Below, piece by piece: positions 1-8,455 of a stretch of 31,119 bases of DNA (its first letter is position 1; each line of letters begins with the position of its first letter). This DNA comes from Candidatus Moranbacteria bacterium CG_4_8_14_3_um_filter_41_13. Its GTDB lineage: Bacteria; Patescibacteriota; Minisyncoccia; Moranbacterales; UBA1568. Below the pieces are notes generated by a model that did no database searches, had not been told where the DNA came from, and saw only the letters and a program-made list of their open reading frames with translations. The position numbers were made by a program, and so were the translations under genes. The stretch spans positions 1 through 31,119 of the forward strand of contig PFHN01000030.1 of the NCBI GenBank assembly GCA_002782305.1, given 5' to 3'.

Positions 1-64
1 TATTCAGAAGAGAATGTAAGTGTCTTTGCTTGCAAAGAAGAGTACTTTGTGTCACAATACTTCT

Positions 65-83
65 GCCGGAAAACGGCTTTTTT
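65..83 (+). terminator. Short intrinsic-terminator-like hairpin upstream of the ABC-F gene
   Basis: GCCG and CGGC pair around a GAAAA loop and are followed at once by six T residues. The stem is only 4 bp, so termination may be weak. It probably ends transcription of a gene lying left of the window, because bases 1-124 hold no convincing coding region of their own. Confidence 0.5.
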
Positions 84-124
84 GTTTTGAAGTTAAAAAA
101 GTTTTTATTTGAAAAAAAGAAAGT

Positions 125-1582
125 ATGGCCAAAGATAATGTTGTAATGCGATTTGATAAGGTGTCCTTCGAATATGGGCACAAGAAACCTATTTTAGATG
201 AGGTGAGCTTCAGTATGCGAAGTGGCTCAAAAGTGACGCTGATGGGTCAAAATGGCGCTGGAAAGAGCTCTCTTTTTAAATTGATTACAAGTGAAGAAAA
301 ACCTCAGTCTGGACGCGTTTCTATCGATCCGGGTGCTACGGTCGCTCTTGGGAGGCAAACTATTCCTCGCACGGAGCTTGAGCTTACAGTGCAGGAATTT
401 TTCGACCAATTTTTCAAGGGCAAAGAATGGGAACTGGAGATGGGCATCAGAGAGGTACTTGAAGTAGTCAATCTGCCTATGCCAGCACTTGATAAAAAAA
501 TTGGGGAGTTTTCTGGTGGTCAGCAAGCACGCCTTCTTCTGGCATCAGCTCTGATACAGGACCCAGATATTCTCCTTCTTGATGAGCCAACGAACAATCT
601 CGATACTGCAGGCATCCTTCATTTGACTAATTTCCTGATCAACTATGAAAAAACCTGTATCGTCATTTCACACGATGCAGACTTTCTTAATTCTTTCACG
701 CATGGTGTGCTCTACCTTGATGTGTTTACACACAAGATTGAGCAGTATGCAGGGGATTATTATGATGTGGTAGAAGAAATTGCCAAGAGAATTGCCAAAG
801 CACAGAGTGAAAACGTTCGCCTCGAACGCACTATCCAAGAGAAGAAAGATCAGGCTAACGTTTTTGCAAACAAAGGAGGAAAACTCCGTGCTGTTGCCAA
901 ACGTATGCGTACACTCGCTGAAGACCTTGAAGAAAATAAAATGGATGTCAGACAAGAAGACAAGACACTTCCAGGTTTCGAAATAGTATGTGCGGGCGTA
1001 GTTGGACCAATTGTTGAGATACGTACAGTGAAACTTATTACCGATCTTGGGCCAGCTGTGAAACGCGTGGATTTGATACTGAAGAAAAATATGCATTTGC
1101 TCGTATCTGGGCCGAATGGTATTGGCAAGAGCACTTTCCTTGAGGCCCTTGCTTCGGGCGATAAAGATCGTGCTCATATCACTGATGGCATCAAGGTAGG
1201 ATACTATCGTCAGGATTTCTCGACGCTTGATTTCGATAGTACGGTGATGGATACACTTCTTGCTTCGATGGAAGAGAAGAGCAAAGAGCAAGCTTATAAG
1301 ATAGCCACGAAATTCCTTATTCCTGCAGAACTGATGCAAAATAAAATAGAGAGTCTTTCAGAGGGACAGAAGGGACTCCTGATGTTTGCAATCTTGTATG
1401 CTGAAAAGCCAGACCTGCTTATTCTTGATGAACCGACCAATCATATCAATTTTCGTCATTTGCCAGTCATAGCAGAAGCACTTGATGAGTACAAAGGCGC
1501 CATGATTCTTGTGTCTCACGTGCCTGATTTTGTGGCGCAGATTCGTATTGATGAAGTGCTTGATCTTGAGACGCTCCTCTAG
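125..1582 (+). CDS. ABC-F family ATP-binding protein (short form)
   Basis: This is a soluble protein of 485 aa with two ABC ATPase domains and no membrane segments, the ABC-F arrangement; family members act on the ribosome in translation control or antibiotic protection. Domain 1 has Walker A GQNGAGKSS (41-49), a signature FSGGQ (129-133) and Walker B LLLDEPTNNLD (150-160). A charged helical linker follows (about 215-280). Domain 2 has Walker A GPNGIGKST (329-337), a variant signature LSEGQ (411-415) and Walker B LLILDEPTNH (431-440), then INF where LDL or LDx is usual. At 485 aa it is shorter than typical ABC-F proteins of about 520-650 aa. No good Shine-Dalgarno precedes the ATG. Its stop overlaps the stop of the convergent gene. 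The subfamily, and so the exact role, cannot be assigned. It is clearly distinct from the second ABC-F at 20854. Confidence 0.9.
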   Translation: MAKDNVVMRFDKVSFEYGHKKPILDEVSFSMRSGSKVTLMGQNGAGKSSLFKLITSEEKPQSGRVSIDPGATVALGRQTIPRTELELTVQEFFDQFFKGKEWELEMGIREVLEVVNLPMPALDKKIGEFSGGQQARLLLASALIQDPDILLLDEPTNNLDTAGILHLTNFLINYEKTCIVISHDADFLNSFTHGVLYLDVFTHKIEQYAGDYYDVVEEIAKRIAKAQSENVRLERTIQEKKDQANVFANKGGKLRAVAKRMRTLAEDLEENKMDVRQEDKTLPGFEIVCAGVVGPIVEIRTVKLITDLGPAVKRVDLILKKNMHLLVSGPNGIGKSTFLEALASGDKDRAHITDGIKVGYYRQDFSTLDFDSTVMDTLLASMEEKSKEQAYKIATKFLIPAELMQNKIESLSEGQKGLLMFAILYAEKPDLLILDEPTNHINFRHLPVIAEALDEYKGAMILVSHVPDFVAQIRIDEVLDLETLL

Positions 1583-2013
1583 AAAGAAGTTTGATCTTCG
1601 CAGAAGAAGATTTTCCAGAGAAGCCACAGTATACTGAAGAAGGCAAGGAGTAAGAAGGGGATTGTACTCAGGGGAAAACGGAGCGTTGAAAGAAGAAACA
1701 TACACAAGGTAAAGAAGAATCCGATCCATACGAGAGGATTCTTTTTTTGTAGTCTGATTTTGAAATCTTGTTCTACAATACGTCCGAGTACGAGAGTGAA
1801 GAATGAAAGAAGGAAAAGAATTATGAAGAGTTTGGTCAGACTTATATGTGCGGTGATGAAGAGAGGGAGCATCATCTCGATACTGAGGAGAGACAAGAAA
1901 CCAAGATAGCCAATAAAGAGAAATTCTATTAGGAGATTATAGAGTAATGTCAGTACGCCATTTTCTTTGTAATGGATAATGGACTGCATCCATTTTTGGT
2001 TTATTTGAGACAT
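1579..2013 (-). CDS. Small hydrophobic membrane protein, unknown function
   Basis: This protein of 144 aa has about four predicted membrane segments (roughly residues 20-43, 48-76, 93-111 and 115-135) and a basic loop, GRIVEQDFKIRLQKK, between the second and third. I recognise no catalytic motif. It is the last gene of a minus-strand set, 33 bases after the surface-protein gene, so it is probably cotranscribed with that gene and the GT-C glycosyltransferase. That context suggests an envelope role, but this is inference. The stop codon shares three bases with the stop of the convergent ABC-F gene. There is no competing gene on the other strand over most of its length, which supports it being real. 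Confidence 0.7.
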   Translation of the reverse strand: MSQINQKWMQSIIHYKENGVLTLLYNLLIEFLFIGYLGFLSLLSIEMMLPLFITAHISLTKLFIILFLLSFFTLVLGRIVEQDFKIRLQKKNPLVWIGFFFTLCMFLLSTLRFPLSTIPFLLLAFFSILWLLWKIFFCEDQTSF

Positions 2014-2046
2014 AGGATTATGCGTTAGAGGAAGAAAGTGAAAGGA

Positions 2047-3189
2047 TTAGAGGGCGCCGAGACGTGAAATGAGACGTTGTTTGATTTGGGAGAGAGTGAG
2101 AAGAATAGTATCTTTACTTTGCTTTGTTTTGAATGATACGTCGAGCGTTTGTAGTTCGATATCGATATCGTTATCTTGGATAGAGAGGATAAAATCGTTG
2201 CCAAAGCCTGAGGTTAGTGTATCAATAGAAGCATCACACGAGAATGATTGACCCAAGAGTCCTGGTCTCAGCGCACATGATACTTGTTTTGCACTGGCGA
2301 AAGAAGAGACGAGGACAGGCATTTGTTTTTCTTTCAGGAAGTTCAGGTAGACACTATCTTCGATGGGTCTTTTGAATCCTTTATCAATGAGATAGTAGGT
2401 GTTCGTATCTTGATCGAAGAGAAGTGTGCCGTCCGGATGTATGGCACCGAGCAGAATAATCCTTCCTCGTTTGTATATACCAATTTCTTCCTCGCTGGCA
2501 GGAAGAACATCTTCGAAGCGATATCCAAGAGTGAGCAGTGTTTCGGCATTTCCGATAGGACGCATATCAGTTTCACTCGTGATAATGAACACTCCATCAG
2601 CAAAAGAAACAAGGGACCCAACACGATAACCAATAAATTCTTCAGAGAGAGTATGCGCCGTAAGAAAGCTTTCGTTTTCTTCGTGTGCCATTGACTCTGT
2701 ATAGCGAGAAAGAAAAGCAGATGGGCTGACAAATAGATAGAGAGTGTTGTCTTTTAGTGCATAATAGGTATCTGCTATTTTGTATATTGTTTCTTCTGGA
2801 AATGAAGTAATAGGCATCCCGGTAGGGAGGAAGAAACTTTGATAGGATCTTCGTATCACTACTGAGAAGTTTTCCGGCAGAGCAGATTTTTTCTCAAGAG
2901 TAAGATGAGCGGTAAGGGAAGAGAAAGTGCCACTGACACTCGCTGAAGTGATAAGCGCGCCACTGCTTATAATTTTGCCATTGTTAGCTGGTGTACGCTT
3001 CTCGGAATATGGTGCAGAGAGAGTATTTCTGGAATTAGAGACGCGGAAATTATATTTGAAAGAGAACGTAGGGAAGAAAAGCTTCAGAGCAAAAAGAGTT
3101 ATTCCAATAAAGAGAGAAAGATACAGAAGAATGCGAATACCTTGATAGACGGTTTGTAAACGTGATGGCAGAATAGGAAGATGAAACAT
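2047..3189 (-). CDS. Single-pass membrane-anchored extracytoplasmic protein, unknown function
   Basis: This protein of 380 aa has a short basic N-terminus, one hydrophobic segment (about residues 18-40) and then a long polar domain presumably outside the cell. The mature part is rich in Ser/Thr and beta-type sequence. Around residues 245-290 a stretch with PDGTLLFD, TYYLIDKGFKRPI and YLNFLKEK resembles the short 'display value, then KRPI' units seen in many surface proteins of CPR bacteria; an earlier stretch near 130-165 (IYKIADTYYALKD) may be a degenerate copy. It begins two bases after the stop of the GT-C glycosyltransferase gene, so the two are almost certainly translated from one message. 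A role in surface architecture or as a partner of the glycosyltransferase is inferred only. Confidence 0.75.
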   Translation of the reverse strand: MFHLPILPSRLQTVYQGIRILLYLSLFIGITLFALKLFFPTFSFKYNFRVSNSRNTLSAPYSEKRTPANNGKIISSGALITSASVSGTFSSLTAHLTLEKKSALPENFSVVIRRSYQSFFLPTGMPITSFPEETIYKIADTYYALKDNTLYLFVSPSAFLSRYTESMAHEENESFLTAHTLSEEFIGYRVGSLVSFADGVFIITSETDMRPIGNAETLLTLGYRFEDVLPASEEEIGIYKRGRIILLGAIHPDGTLLFDQDTNTYYLIDKGFKRPIEDSVYLNFLKEKQMPVLVSSFASAKQVSCALRPGLLGQSFSCDASIDTLTSGFGNDFILSIQDNDIDIELQTLDVSFKTKQSKDTILLTLSQIKQRLISRLGAL

Positions 3190-3191
3190 AA

Positions 3192-4994
3192 TTAGTGAAA
3201 CATAAAAAGGGAATTACGTGTTTCTTTAATGACTTTTTTTGGAAAGGAGGGGAAAATATTTGACTCTGCAGAGGGGGTATTTTCTAATTGATTGGTGCTA
3301 AAAAGAATAGTTTTTTGAAAAGAGAGATGGCGATCGAGAATGGTAGTATAGCGCAATTGATCCTTTTCCGGAACAATGAGATATACATGAGTATACGGTG
3401 TTGTATTAAGTGAGAAGAGATCATTAGGATTGAAGAAATACACGATATTTTTCTCCGTGAGGTATGAAGTAGTACCAGTCATCATCGAAAAACCACTACC
3501 TGTGACCCCTCTTTCTACGAGTACGAGGTCGGTGTCGAGAAACAATTGACTGACAGAGAGAGCTTGTTCTTTGAGACCTCTATTTTCTGCAAAAGAGAAA
3601 CCAAAAATAAATGCAGGGTATATCGAAAGAAGGAGGATAAGAAAAAGAAAGGTGACAGCAAAGAAAGGTTTTCCCTTTGGTGTGCTAAAAGGAATAGATT
3701 TTTGGAAAGAAAAAAGCCTTGCTATGCCGACGATAGCTGAAAAAAGAAGTGTAGGGAAGATGGAAAAAAGAAAGCGTCTGAGCATCCACGGATGATCAGG
3801 TGAAATATTAGGATCGATGAGATAGATGAACGTAGGAAGAGTCAGAAGTGTCGGCATAAGGAGGAGCCATCTTTTTTCTTTGATAAAGAAAAGTATAGCC
3901 GTCAGACCAAGAATGAACACTATGCCAAGTCCATAGAGAAAGAAGTGTGACCACAGGGACGGACTCAGACTGGTGATTGGTGTAGAAAGAGTTTCACTTT
4001 TTGTGATATGGAGGAATTTGAAAAGTGCTTTACCGATAACCGTATAATAAGGAAGGTTGACGATAACATCGATGATGAAAACGCATAAGAAAAATAAAAG
4101 TGGTAGTAATATACTTCTCCACAGATACTTTTTTCGAATGATGTTTGTATAGGGACTGCAAGTGAGTATGGCGATAGTGATACCAAGGATTACAAATCCT
4201 TCGATGCGAGTGAATGCAAGCAGTGAAGCAGAGAGTAAGGCTGAAACATAAAACAGTATTTTTCCTTCTTCGAAGAAAGAGATGAGAGCGAAACAAAGAG
4301 AGAGGAAAAGAAAGAGTGCGAGATTTTCACTGAGCGTCATTTTTGCAAACCAGATAAGAATAAAGGAGGTTGCGAAAAGGAGGAGTCCTGCGGAAGCGTA
4401 GAGAGGATGAACGAATTTTCGTAAGAGGGCATAGAAGAAGAGAAGAGAAAGAAAGAGGAGAAGAGTGTTACTAATGATAAATCCGTGTTCTCCGAAGAGT
4501 ATGACAAATCCTGCGAGCCACGAAGTATAGCCGAGAGGAAACTGAGTGATGAGATCGCCCGTTTTTGTGTAAGCGAAACCAGGGAAGTTTTGTGCGGGAC
4601 CTTTTTCGTGTAGTGCAAAGAAGGTGTGACTGGCAGGAGTTGAGAATATGAGTTTGCCATTTTGTGCTAAGCGAAAAGCTGCTTCGCTGATAGAACCTTG
4701 ATCACGTCCAGAAAATATTGTCGGTACAGTATAGATACCAATGAGGAGCGTAAAGAAAAGAGAGAATATGATGACGAGTCGTATTTCAGACGAAGTGCCT
4801 CCCCATATTTTTCTTCCAACGAACAGCAGGGGAATAAGACTGATGAAGGCACCAAGAAAAACAAGGGAAGGGAGGAAACTCTGAAAAAGAGTGAGGAGAA
4901 AAAGAAACCAACCGAAAAACACAACAATGCTTCCGAATACAGTCAGAAGTGATGAAAAATGAGAGTGGGCAAAAAATGATTTAAGAGAGTTCAT
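3192..4994 (-). CDS. GT-C type integral membrane glycosyltransferase (PMT/ArnT-like)
   Basis: This is a multi-pass protein of about 600 aa with roughly 11-12 hydrophobic segments. A large first extracytoplasmic loop contains FSGRDQGS, matching the acidic catalytic loop of GT-C enzymes that move sugars from polyprenyl-phosphate donors to proteins or lipids (GT39/GT83-like). An extracytoplasmic C-terminal tail follows the last membrane segment. I chose the ATG at 4994 (MNSLKSFF). An in-frame ATG at 5027 exists, but it would lie upstream of the best -10 box and would put the start inside the divergent promoter region. The gene heads a minus-strand set with the membrane-anchored protein at 3189 and the small membrane protein at 2013. 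Donor and acceptor cannot be told from sequence. Confidence 0.82.
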   Translation of the reverse strand: MNSLKSFFAHSHFSSLLTVFGSIVVFFGWFLFLLTLFQSFLPSLVFLGAFISLIPLLFVGRKIWGGTSSEIRLVIIFSLFFTLLIGIYTVPTIFSGRDQGSISEAAFRLAQNGKLIFSTPASHTFFALHEKGPAQNFPGFAYTKTGDLITQFPLGYTSWLAGFVILFGEHGFIISNTLLLFLSLLFFYALLRKFVHPLYASAGLLLFATSFILIWFAKMTLSENLALFLFLSLCFALISFFEEGKILFYVSALLSASLLAFTRIEGFVILGITIAILTCSPYTNIIRKKYLWRSILLPLLFFLCVFIIDVIVNLPYYTVIGKALFKFLHITKSETLSTPITSLSPSLWSHFFLYGLGIVFILGLTAILFFIKEKRWLLLMPTLLTLPTFIYLIDPNISPDHPWMLRRFLFSIFPTLLFSAIVGIARLFSFQKSIPFSTPKGKPFFAVTFLFLILLLSIYPAFIFGFSFAENRGLKEQALSVSQLFLDTDLVLVERGVTGSGFSMMTGTTSYLTEKNIVYFFNPNDLFSLNTTPYTHVYLIVPEKDQLRYTTILDRHLSFQKTILFSTNQLENTPSAESNIFPSFPKKVIKETRNSLFMFH

Positions 4995-5000
4995 ATATAT

Positions 5001-5027
5001 AGTATACAGCAAGAATGGCGTTTGCAA
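5001..5027 (-). promoter_or_regulatory. Minus-strand promoter of the GT-C gene, probably giving a leaderless mRNA
   Basis: Read on the minus strand, TTGCAA (5027-5022) and TATACT (5006-5001) are separated by 15 bases. The ATG at 4994 begins exactly 6 bases after the -10 box, so the usual start point would be the A of the start codon. TTGCAA is its own reverse complement and also serves as the -35 of the divergent promoter. The 15-base spacer is short, which lowers confidence. Confidence 0.45.
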
Positions 5028-5050
5028 AGCACTTGGAATGCGTTTACAAT
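5022..5050 (+). promoter_or_regulatory. Plus-strand promoter of the glycan gene cluster
   Basis: TTGCAA (5022-5027), a 17-base spacer and TACAAT (5045-5050, five of six consensus bases) form a good housekeeping promoter. Transcription would start near 5057, giving a leader of about 43 bases before the ATG at 5100. This supports the shorter start for the glycosyltransferase. Confidence 0.6.
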
Positions 5051-5099
5051 AAAGAGAGACTCAAAGAAGATTATTTGTGTATTTGGTAGTATCGCTTTT

Positions 5100-6278
5100 A
5101 TGAAAATACTTGTTGTTGCTCCCACGCCATTTTTCTCTGATCGTGGCACTCATATCCGTATTCTGGAAGAAGCGCTGGCCCTCGAAAAACGAGGACACGA
5201 AGTGATGATTGCGACATACCATATTGGTCAAGACTTGCCAAAAAGTCTTAACAGTCATATCGATATCAGACGTATCAGGCGATTGCTTTTTTGGTATAAG
5301 AAACTTGAGGCGGGTCCTGATTGGCAGAAAGTCTTGCTTGATATTATGCTTCTTCGTAAAACATTTTATCTGGCTCGTACATGGAGACCTGACGTGATTC
5401 ACGGTCATCTCCACGAAGGAGTACTTATCGGCTTTATTGTGAAGAAGCTCCTCTTTTTCCGAAAGATAAAACTCGTAGCAGATTTCCACGGAAGTCTTAC
5501 CAAAGAAATGGTATCACACAGTTATCTCCGCGCTACGGGGATGCAGAAGCTTTTCGAATCAATCGAACACTTCATCAATGGACTGGGGGATAGAACTGTT
5601 GCGAGTTCATGGGACAATGTAAAGAGAATCAATACTGTTACCAGGAAACATCCAGCACAAATTTTGCTTGATGGCACCAGACTTTCGATGTTTGAAAATA
5701 TGCCGTCAGTTTCCTCTCTCCGCACACTGTTTCATATTCCGCAGGACAAGGTAGTTATTACCTACACAGGAGCACTTATTCCGAACAAGGGGATAAAAAT
5801 ACTGCTCGAAGTGATCACACTTGTTTGTAAAAAATATACGAATGTCCACTTTGTTATTGCAGGATTTCCCGTTGATCAAATTGAAACATATCTGAGGCAA
5901 GATGTTTTCAGAAAATATGTGACTGTCATCAGTCCACTTCCCTATTTCTCTCTCGCGAAAGTTCTCTCTATGAGTGATATCGGGGTAGATCCCAAAGAAT
6001 CGAGTACCAAGCAAGCGAGTGGTAAAATGCTCCAGTATATGGGAGCAGGCTTGCCCGTGGTCTGTTTTGATACGGAGAATAACCGTCACTACGCCGGAGA
6101 TGGTGGTGTATATGCGAAAGAAGCGACTAAGGAGAGTTTGGCAGAAGCGTTGGGCACACTTATCACTTCTGAAGTATTACGCACAGAAAAGGGTGAGGTG
6201 AATCATACGAGAGCGAAAATGTTCAGTTGGGAATCATCAGCAGAAAAACTCGAAAAAATCTATCAAGAAATTCTGTAA
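5100..6278 (+). CDS. GT-B glycosyltransferase, family 4-like
   Basis: This is a cytosolic sugar-nucleotide-dependent glycosyltransferase of 392 aa. The N-terminal Rossmann half begins MKILVVAPTPFFSDRGTHIR, with the glycine/arginine loop typical of family 4. The C-terminal half has ITYTGALIPNKGI (the sugar-donor domain start) and the E/K donor-binding region DIGVDPKESSTKQASGKMLQYMGAGLPVV. I chose the ATG at 5100: an upstream in-frame ATG at 5022 would add 26 residues unlike the family and would start inside the -35 box. It is the first gene of a plus-strand cluster, 9 bases before the next glycosyltransferase. It probably adds a sugar to a lipid-linked cell-surface glycan; the sugar is unknown. 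Confidence 0.88.
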   Translation: MKILVVAPTPFFSDRGTHIRILEEALALEKRGHEVMIATYHIGQDLPKSLNSHIDIRRIRRLLFWYKKLEAGPDWQKVLLDIMLLRKTFYLARTWRPDVIHGHLHEGVLIGFIVKKLLFFRKIKLVADFHGSLTKEMVSHSYLRATGMQKLFESIEHFINGLGDRTVASSWDNVKRINTVTRKHPAQILLDGTRLSMFENMPSVSSLRTLFHIPQDKVVITYTGALIPNKGIKILLEVITLVCKKYTNVHFVIAGFPVDQIETYLRQDVFRKYVTVISPLPYFSLAKVLSMSDIGVDPKESSTKQASGKMLQYMGAGLPVVCFDTENNRHYAGDGGVYAKEATKESLAEALGTLITSEVLRTEKGEVNHTRAKMFSWESSAEKLEKIYQEIL

Positions 6279-6287
6279 CAGAAACAT

Positions 6288-7469
6288 ATGAAACTGCTAC
6301 TCATCAAGGTTGGGAAAGCCTGGCAAACCCTGAAGCGTGATGGACTCTTTCGTGGAGGGAAGCGCATCATGACATCGTTTTTAGCACTCTTTCACCGAGT
6401 CCATCCTGGGGATATTCTTTTTATTACAGGAGGTGTCGGGGATAGTGCGAGGTACCGGACGAAACATGTTGCAGAAGAATTGATCTGCAATGGTTTCTCG
6501 TGTGATACAACGGTTCAGGATAATCCTTTTCTCGTTACCTATGCAGGCAAATTTTCTGTTTTTGTTTTTCATAGAGTCCTCTATACTCCGAGCGTTGCGA
6601 AATTGATTGAGGCAATCAAACTACTGAGCAAAGAAATTATTTTTGAAACCGATGATCTCGTGTATGACAAAGAGTTTCTCCAGCATATGGATTATTTTCA
6701 GAAGATGAATACCTTTGAAAGGAAACTCTATGAGAATGGTGTAGGCGGAGAAATCCTCGCTGATCCGTATGTAAGAGTATGTACGACCTCGACAGAGTAT
6801 CTCGCGAGTAAACTCCGTGAGAGAGGAAAACAGGTTTTCGTGATAAAAAATAAACTGGCAAAACAAGACATCTCTGATGCAGAGCAAGCGATGCGCGAGA
6901 GAAAACGTGAGGATGCATATATTCGTATTGCCTATTTTTCTGGAACACCGAGTCATAACAAAGATTTCGCGGTCATCACTCCTGTACTTGTGAAGTTGCT
7001 TGATCAGTATCCGCATATACGTTTGGTATTGACTGGTCCTCTTGATACAGATACGATTCTGAGTTCGTATACTGCTCAGATAGAACGTATCCCGTTTGCA
7101 CCACGAAGCGCGCATTTTAGGAATATTGCAGAAACGGATATCAATCTCGCTCCACTCGAGATTGGTAATCCTTTCTGTGAATCAAAATCAGAGCTCAAGT
7201 GGTTCGAGGCAGGCATTGTTGGTGTGCCAACCATAGCCTCTGCAACAGCACCGTATCTGGATGCTATTACCGATGGAGTTGATGGCTATACCGCAAGGAC
7301 AGAAGATGAATGGCAAGAGAAACTTGAGCGATTGATCCAGAGCAAAGAAGCACGTGAAAAGATGGGTTCAGAAGCTCGACAAACAGTACTGAAACGTTAT
7401 ATTATAAAAAAAGATAGTGGTTCAGAATATTATAATTATTTGAGAAGTAAAGTAACGAAAAAAATATGA
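6288..7469 (+). CDS. GT-B glycosyltransferase (family 1/4-like)
   Basis: This protein of 393 aa has a GT-B C-terminal domain: IAYFSGTPSHNKDF begins the donor domain, IRLVLTGPL is a core strand, and DINLAPLEIGNPFCESKSELKWFEA with GVPTIAS forms the nucleotide-sugar pocket, including the conserved acidic residue and the KxxE-like element. The N-terminal half has a glycine-rich turn GGVGDSARYR. It starts 9 bases after the preceding glycosyltransferase, and its TGA overlaps the ATG of the epimerase in an ATGA arrangement, so the three are translationally linked. No signal peptide is evident. The role is inferred to be assembly of a surface polysaccharide or glycan; donor and linkage are unknown. 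Confidence 0.86.
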   Translation: MKLLLIKVGKAWQTLKRDGLFRGGKRIMTSFLALFHRVHPGDILFITGGVGDSARYRTKHVAEELICNGFSCDTTVQDNPFLVTYAGKFSVFVFHRVLYTPSVAKLIEAIKLLSKEIIFETDDLVYDKEFLQHMDYFQKMNTFERKLYENGVGGEILADPYVRVCTTSTEYLASKLRERGKQVFVIKNKLAKQDISDAEQAMRERKREDAYIRIAYFSGTPSHNKDFAVITPVLVKLLDQYPHIRLVLTGPLDTDTILSSYTAQIERIPFAPRSAHFRNIAETDINLAPLEIGNPFCESKSELKWFEAGIVGVPTIASATAPYLDAITDGVDGYTARTEDEWQEKLERLIQSKEAREKMGSEARQTVLKRYIIKKDSGSEYYNYLRSKVTKKI

Positions 7470-8422
7470 AAGTACTCATCACAGGTGGAGCAGGGTTCAT
7501 CGGATCGGCGGTCGCTAAGAAACTCATAGAGCGCGGAGATACAGCAGTCCTCATTGATAATTTCAATGATTATTATGATCCGAAATTGAAACGTAATCGT
7601 ATTAAAATTTTTCTCAAAGATTGTAAGAGTGGATTTACTCTTTACAAGGGCGATATTCGTGATACGAAGTTTCTCGAGAGAGTCTTCAAAAAAGAAAAAC
7701 CTGATAAAATTGTGCATCTCGCAGCGATGGCTGGCGTCAGATATGCCATCGAACATCCGCTACTGTATGTAGATGTCAATGTCGTTGGGACGACGAATCT
7801 GCTCGATATCGCGGTACGATATAAAGTCAAAAATTTCGTGTATGCATCATCGTCTTCTATCTATGGTCTGAACAAACCGCCATTTTCTGAGAAGGATATG
7901 ACAGATACTCCGATTTCTCCCTATGCAGCAACCAAGAAAGCGACAGAGCTTCTCGCACATTGCTTCAGTCATATCCATGGGCTCCCGACCACCGGACTAC
8001 GTTTTTTTACCGTATACGGCCCTTGGGGACGTCCTGATATGGGTGTGTTCAAATTCATCGAGAATATTATTTGCGGAAAAACTATCGATGTCTATAATTT
8101 TGGAAAGATGAAACGGAACTTCACGTATATTGATGACATTGTTTCTGGAGTGCTGACTGTGCTCGATGCTGATCTTCCTTGTGGGGTTATGAATATTGGT
8201 GGCGATCACGAGGTGGCTCTGATGGATTATATTGCTACGGTAGAAAAATATACTGGTAAGGAAGCAAAGAAAAATATGATGCCGATGCAACCAGGTGATA
8301 TGGCTTCGACCGTAGCCGATATACGGAAACTTCGTAAACTTGGTTGGAAGCCGACTACCCAAGTAAAACAAGGCGTGAAAAACTTCGTGGATTGGTACAA
8401 AGAATATTATAAGATTGTCTAA
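7466..8422 (+). CDS. NAD-dependent epimerase, UDP-glucuronate 4-epimerase-like
   Basis: This 318-aa short-chain dehydrogenase/reductase of the extended epimerase type interconverts nucleotide sugars, likely UDP-glucuronate and UDP-galacturonate or a related pair. Visible features are the NAD-binding GGAGFIGS (7-14), the DNFNDYYDPKLKR segment characteristic of UDP-glucuronate 4-epimerases, the catalytic Ser run near 128-131, YAATK with Tyr153 and Lys157, and RFFTVYGPWGRPDM, which is also typical of that subgroup. The start overlaps the stop of the upstream glycosyltransferase by four bases (ATGA), so coupling is expected. It would supply an activated sugar to the two glycosyltransferases beside it. 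Exact substrate specificity is inferred from motif similarity, and other uses such as UDP-glucose 4-epimerase remain possible. Confidence 0.9.
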   Translation: MKVLITGGAGFIGSAVAKKLIERGDTAVLIDNFNDYYDPKLKRNRIKIFLKDCKSGFTLYKGDIRDTKFLERVFKKEKPDKIVHLAAMAGVRYAIEHPLLYVDVNVVGTTNLLDIAVRYKVKNFVYASSSSIYGLNKPPFSEKDMTDTPISPYAATKKATELLAHCFSHIHGLPTTGLRFFTVYGPWGRPDMGVFKFIENIICGKTIDVYNFGKMKRNFTYIDDIVSGVLTVLDADLPCGVMNIGGDHEVALMDYIATVEKYTGKEAKKNMMPMQPGDMASTVADIRKLRKLGWKPTTQVKQGVKNFVDWYKEYYKIV

Positions 8423-8455
8423 GATAGTAATCAGTATCAAAGAAAAATAAAAATC

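Noticed and set aside
23..38. Palindrome TCTTTGC/GCAAAGA and a possible promoter TTGCAA with CACAAT before the first ABC-F gene
   Set aside because: The -10 is poor and the predicted start would fall on the terminator-like hairpin; the palindrome alone is too short to interpret.
668..1339. Long minus-strand open frame (223 codons) opposite the ABC-F gene
   Set aside because: It lies wholly within a well-supported ATPase gene, has biased Cys/His/Phe-rich composition and shows no family motif; it is a shadow frame.
5022..5099. Longer start for the first GT-B glycosyltransferase
   Set aside because: It would begin within the predicted -35 box and add 26 residues that do not fit the family; the ATG at 5100 gives the usual N-terminal strand.
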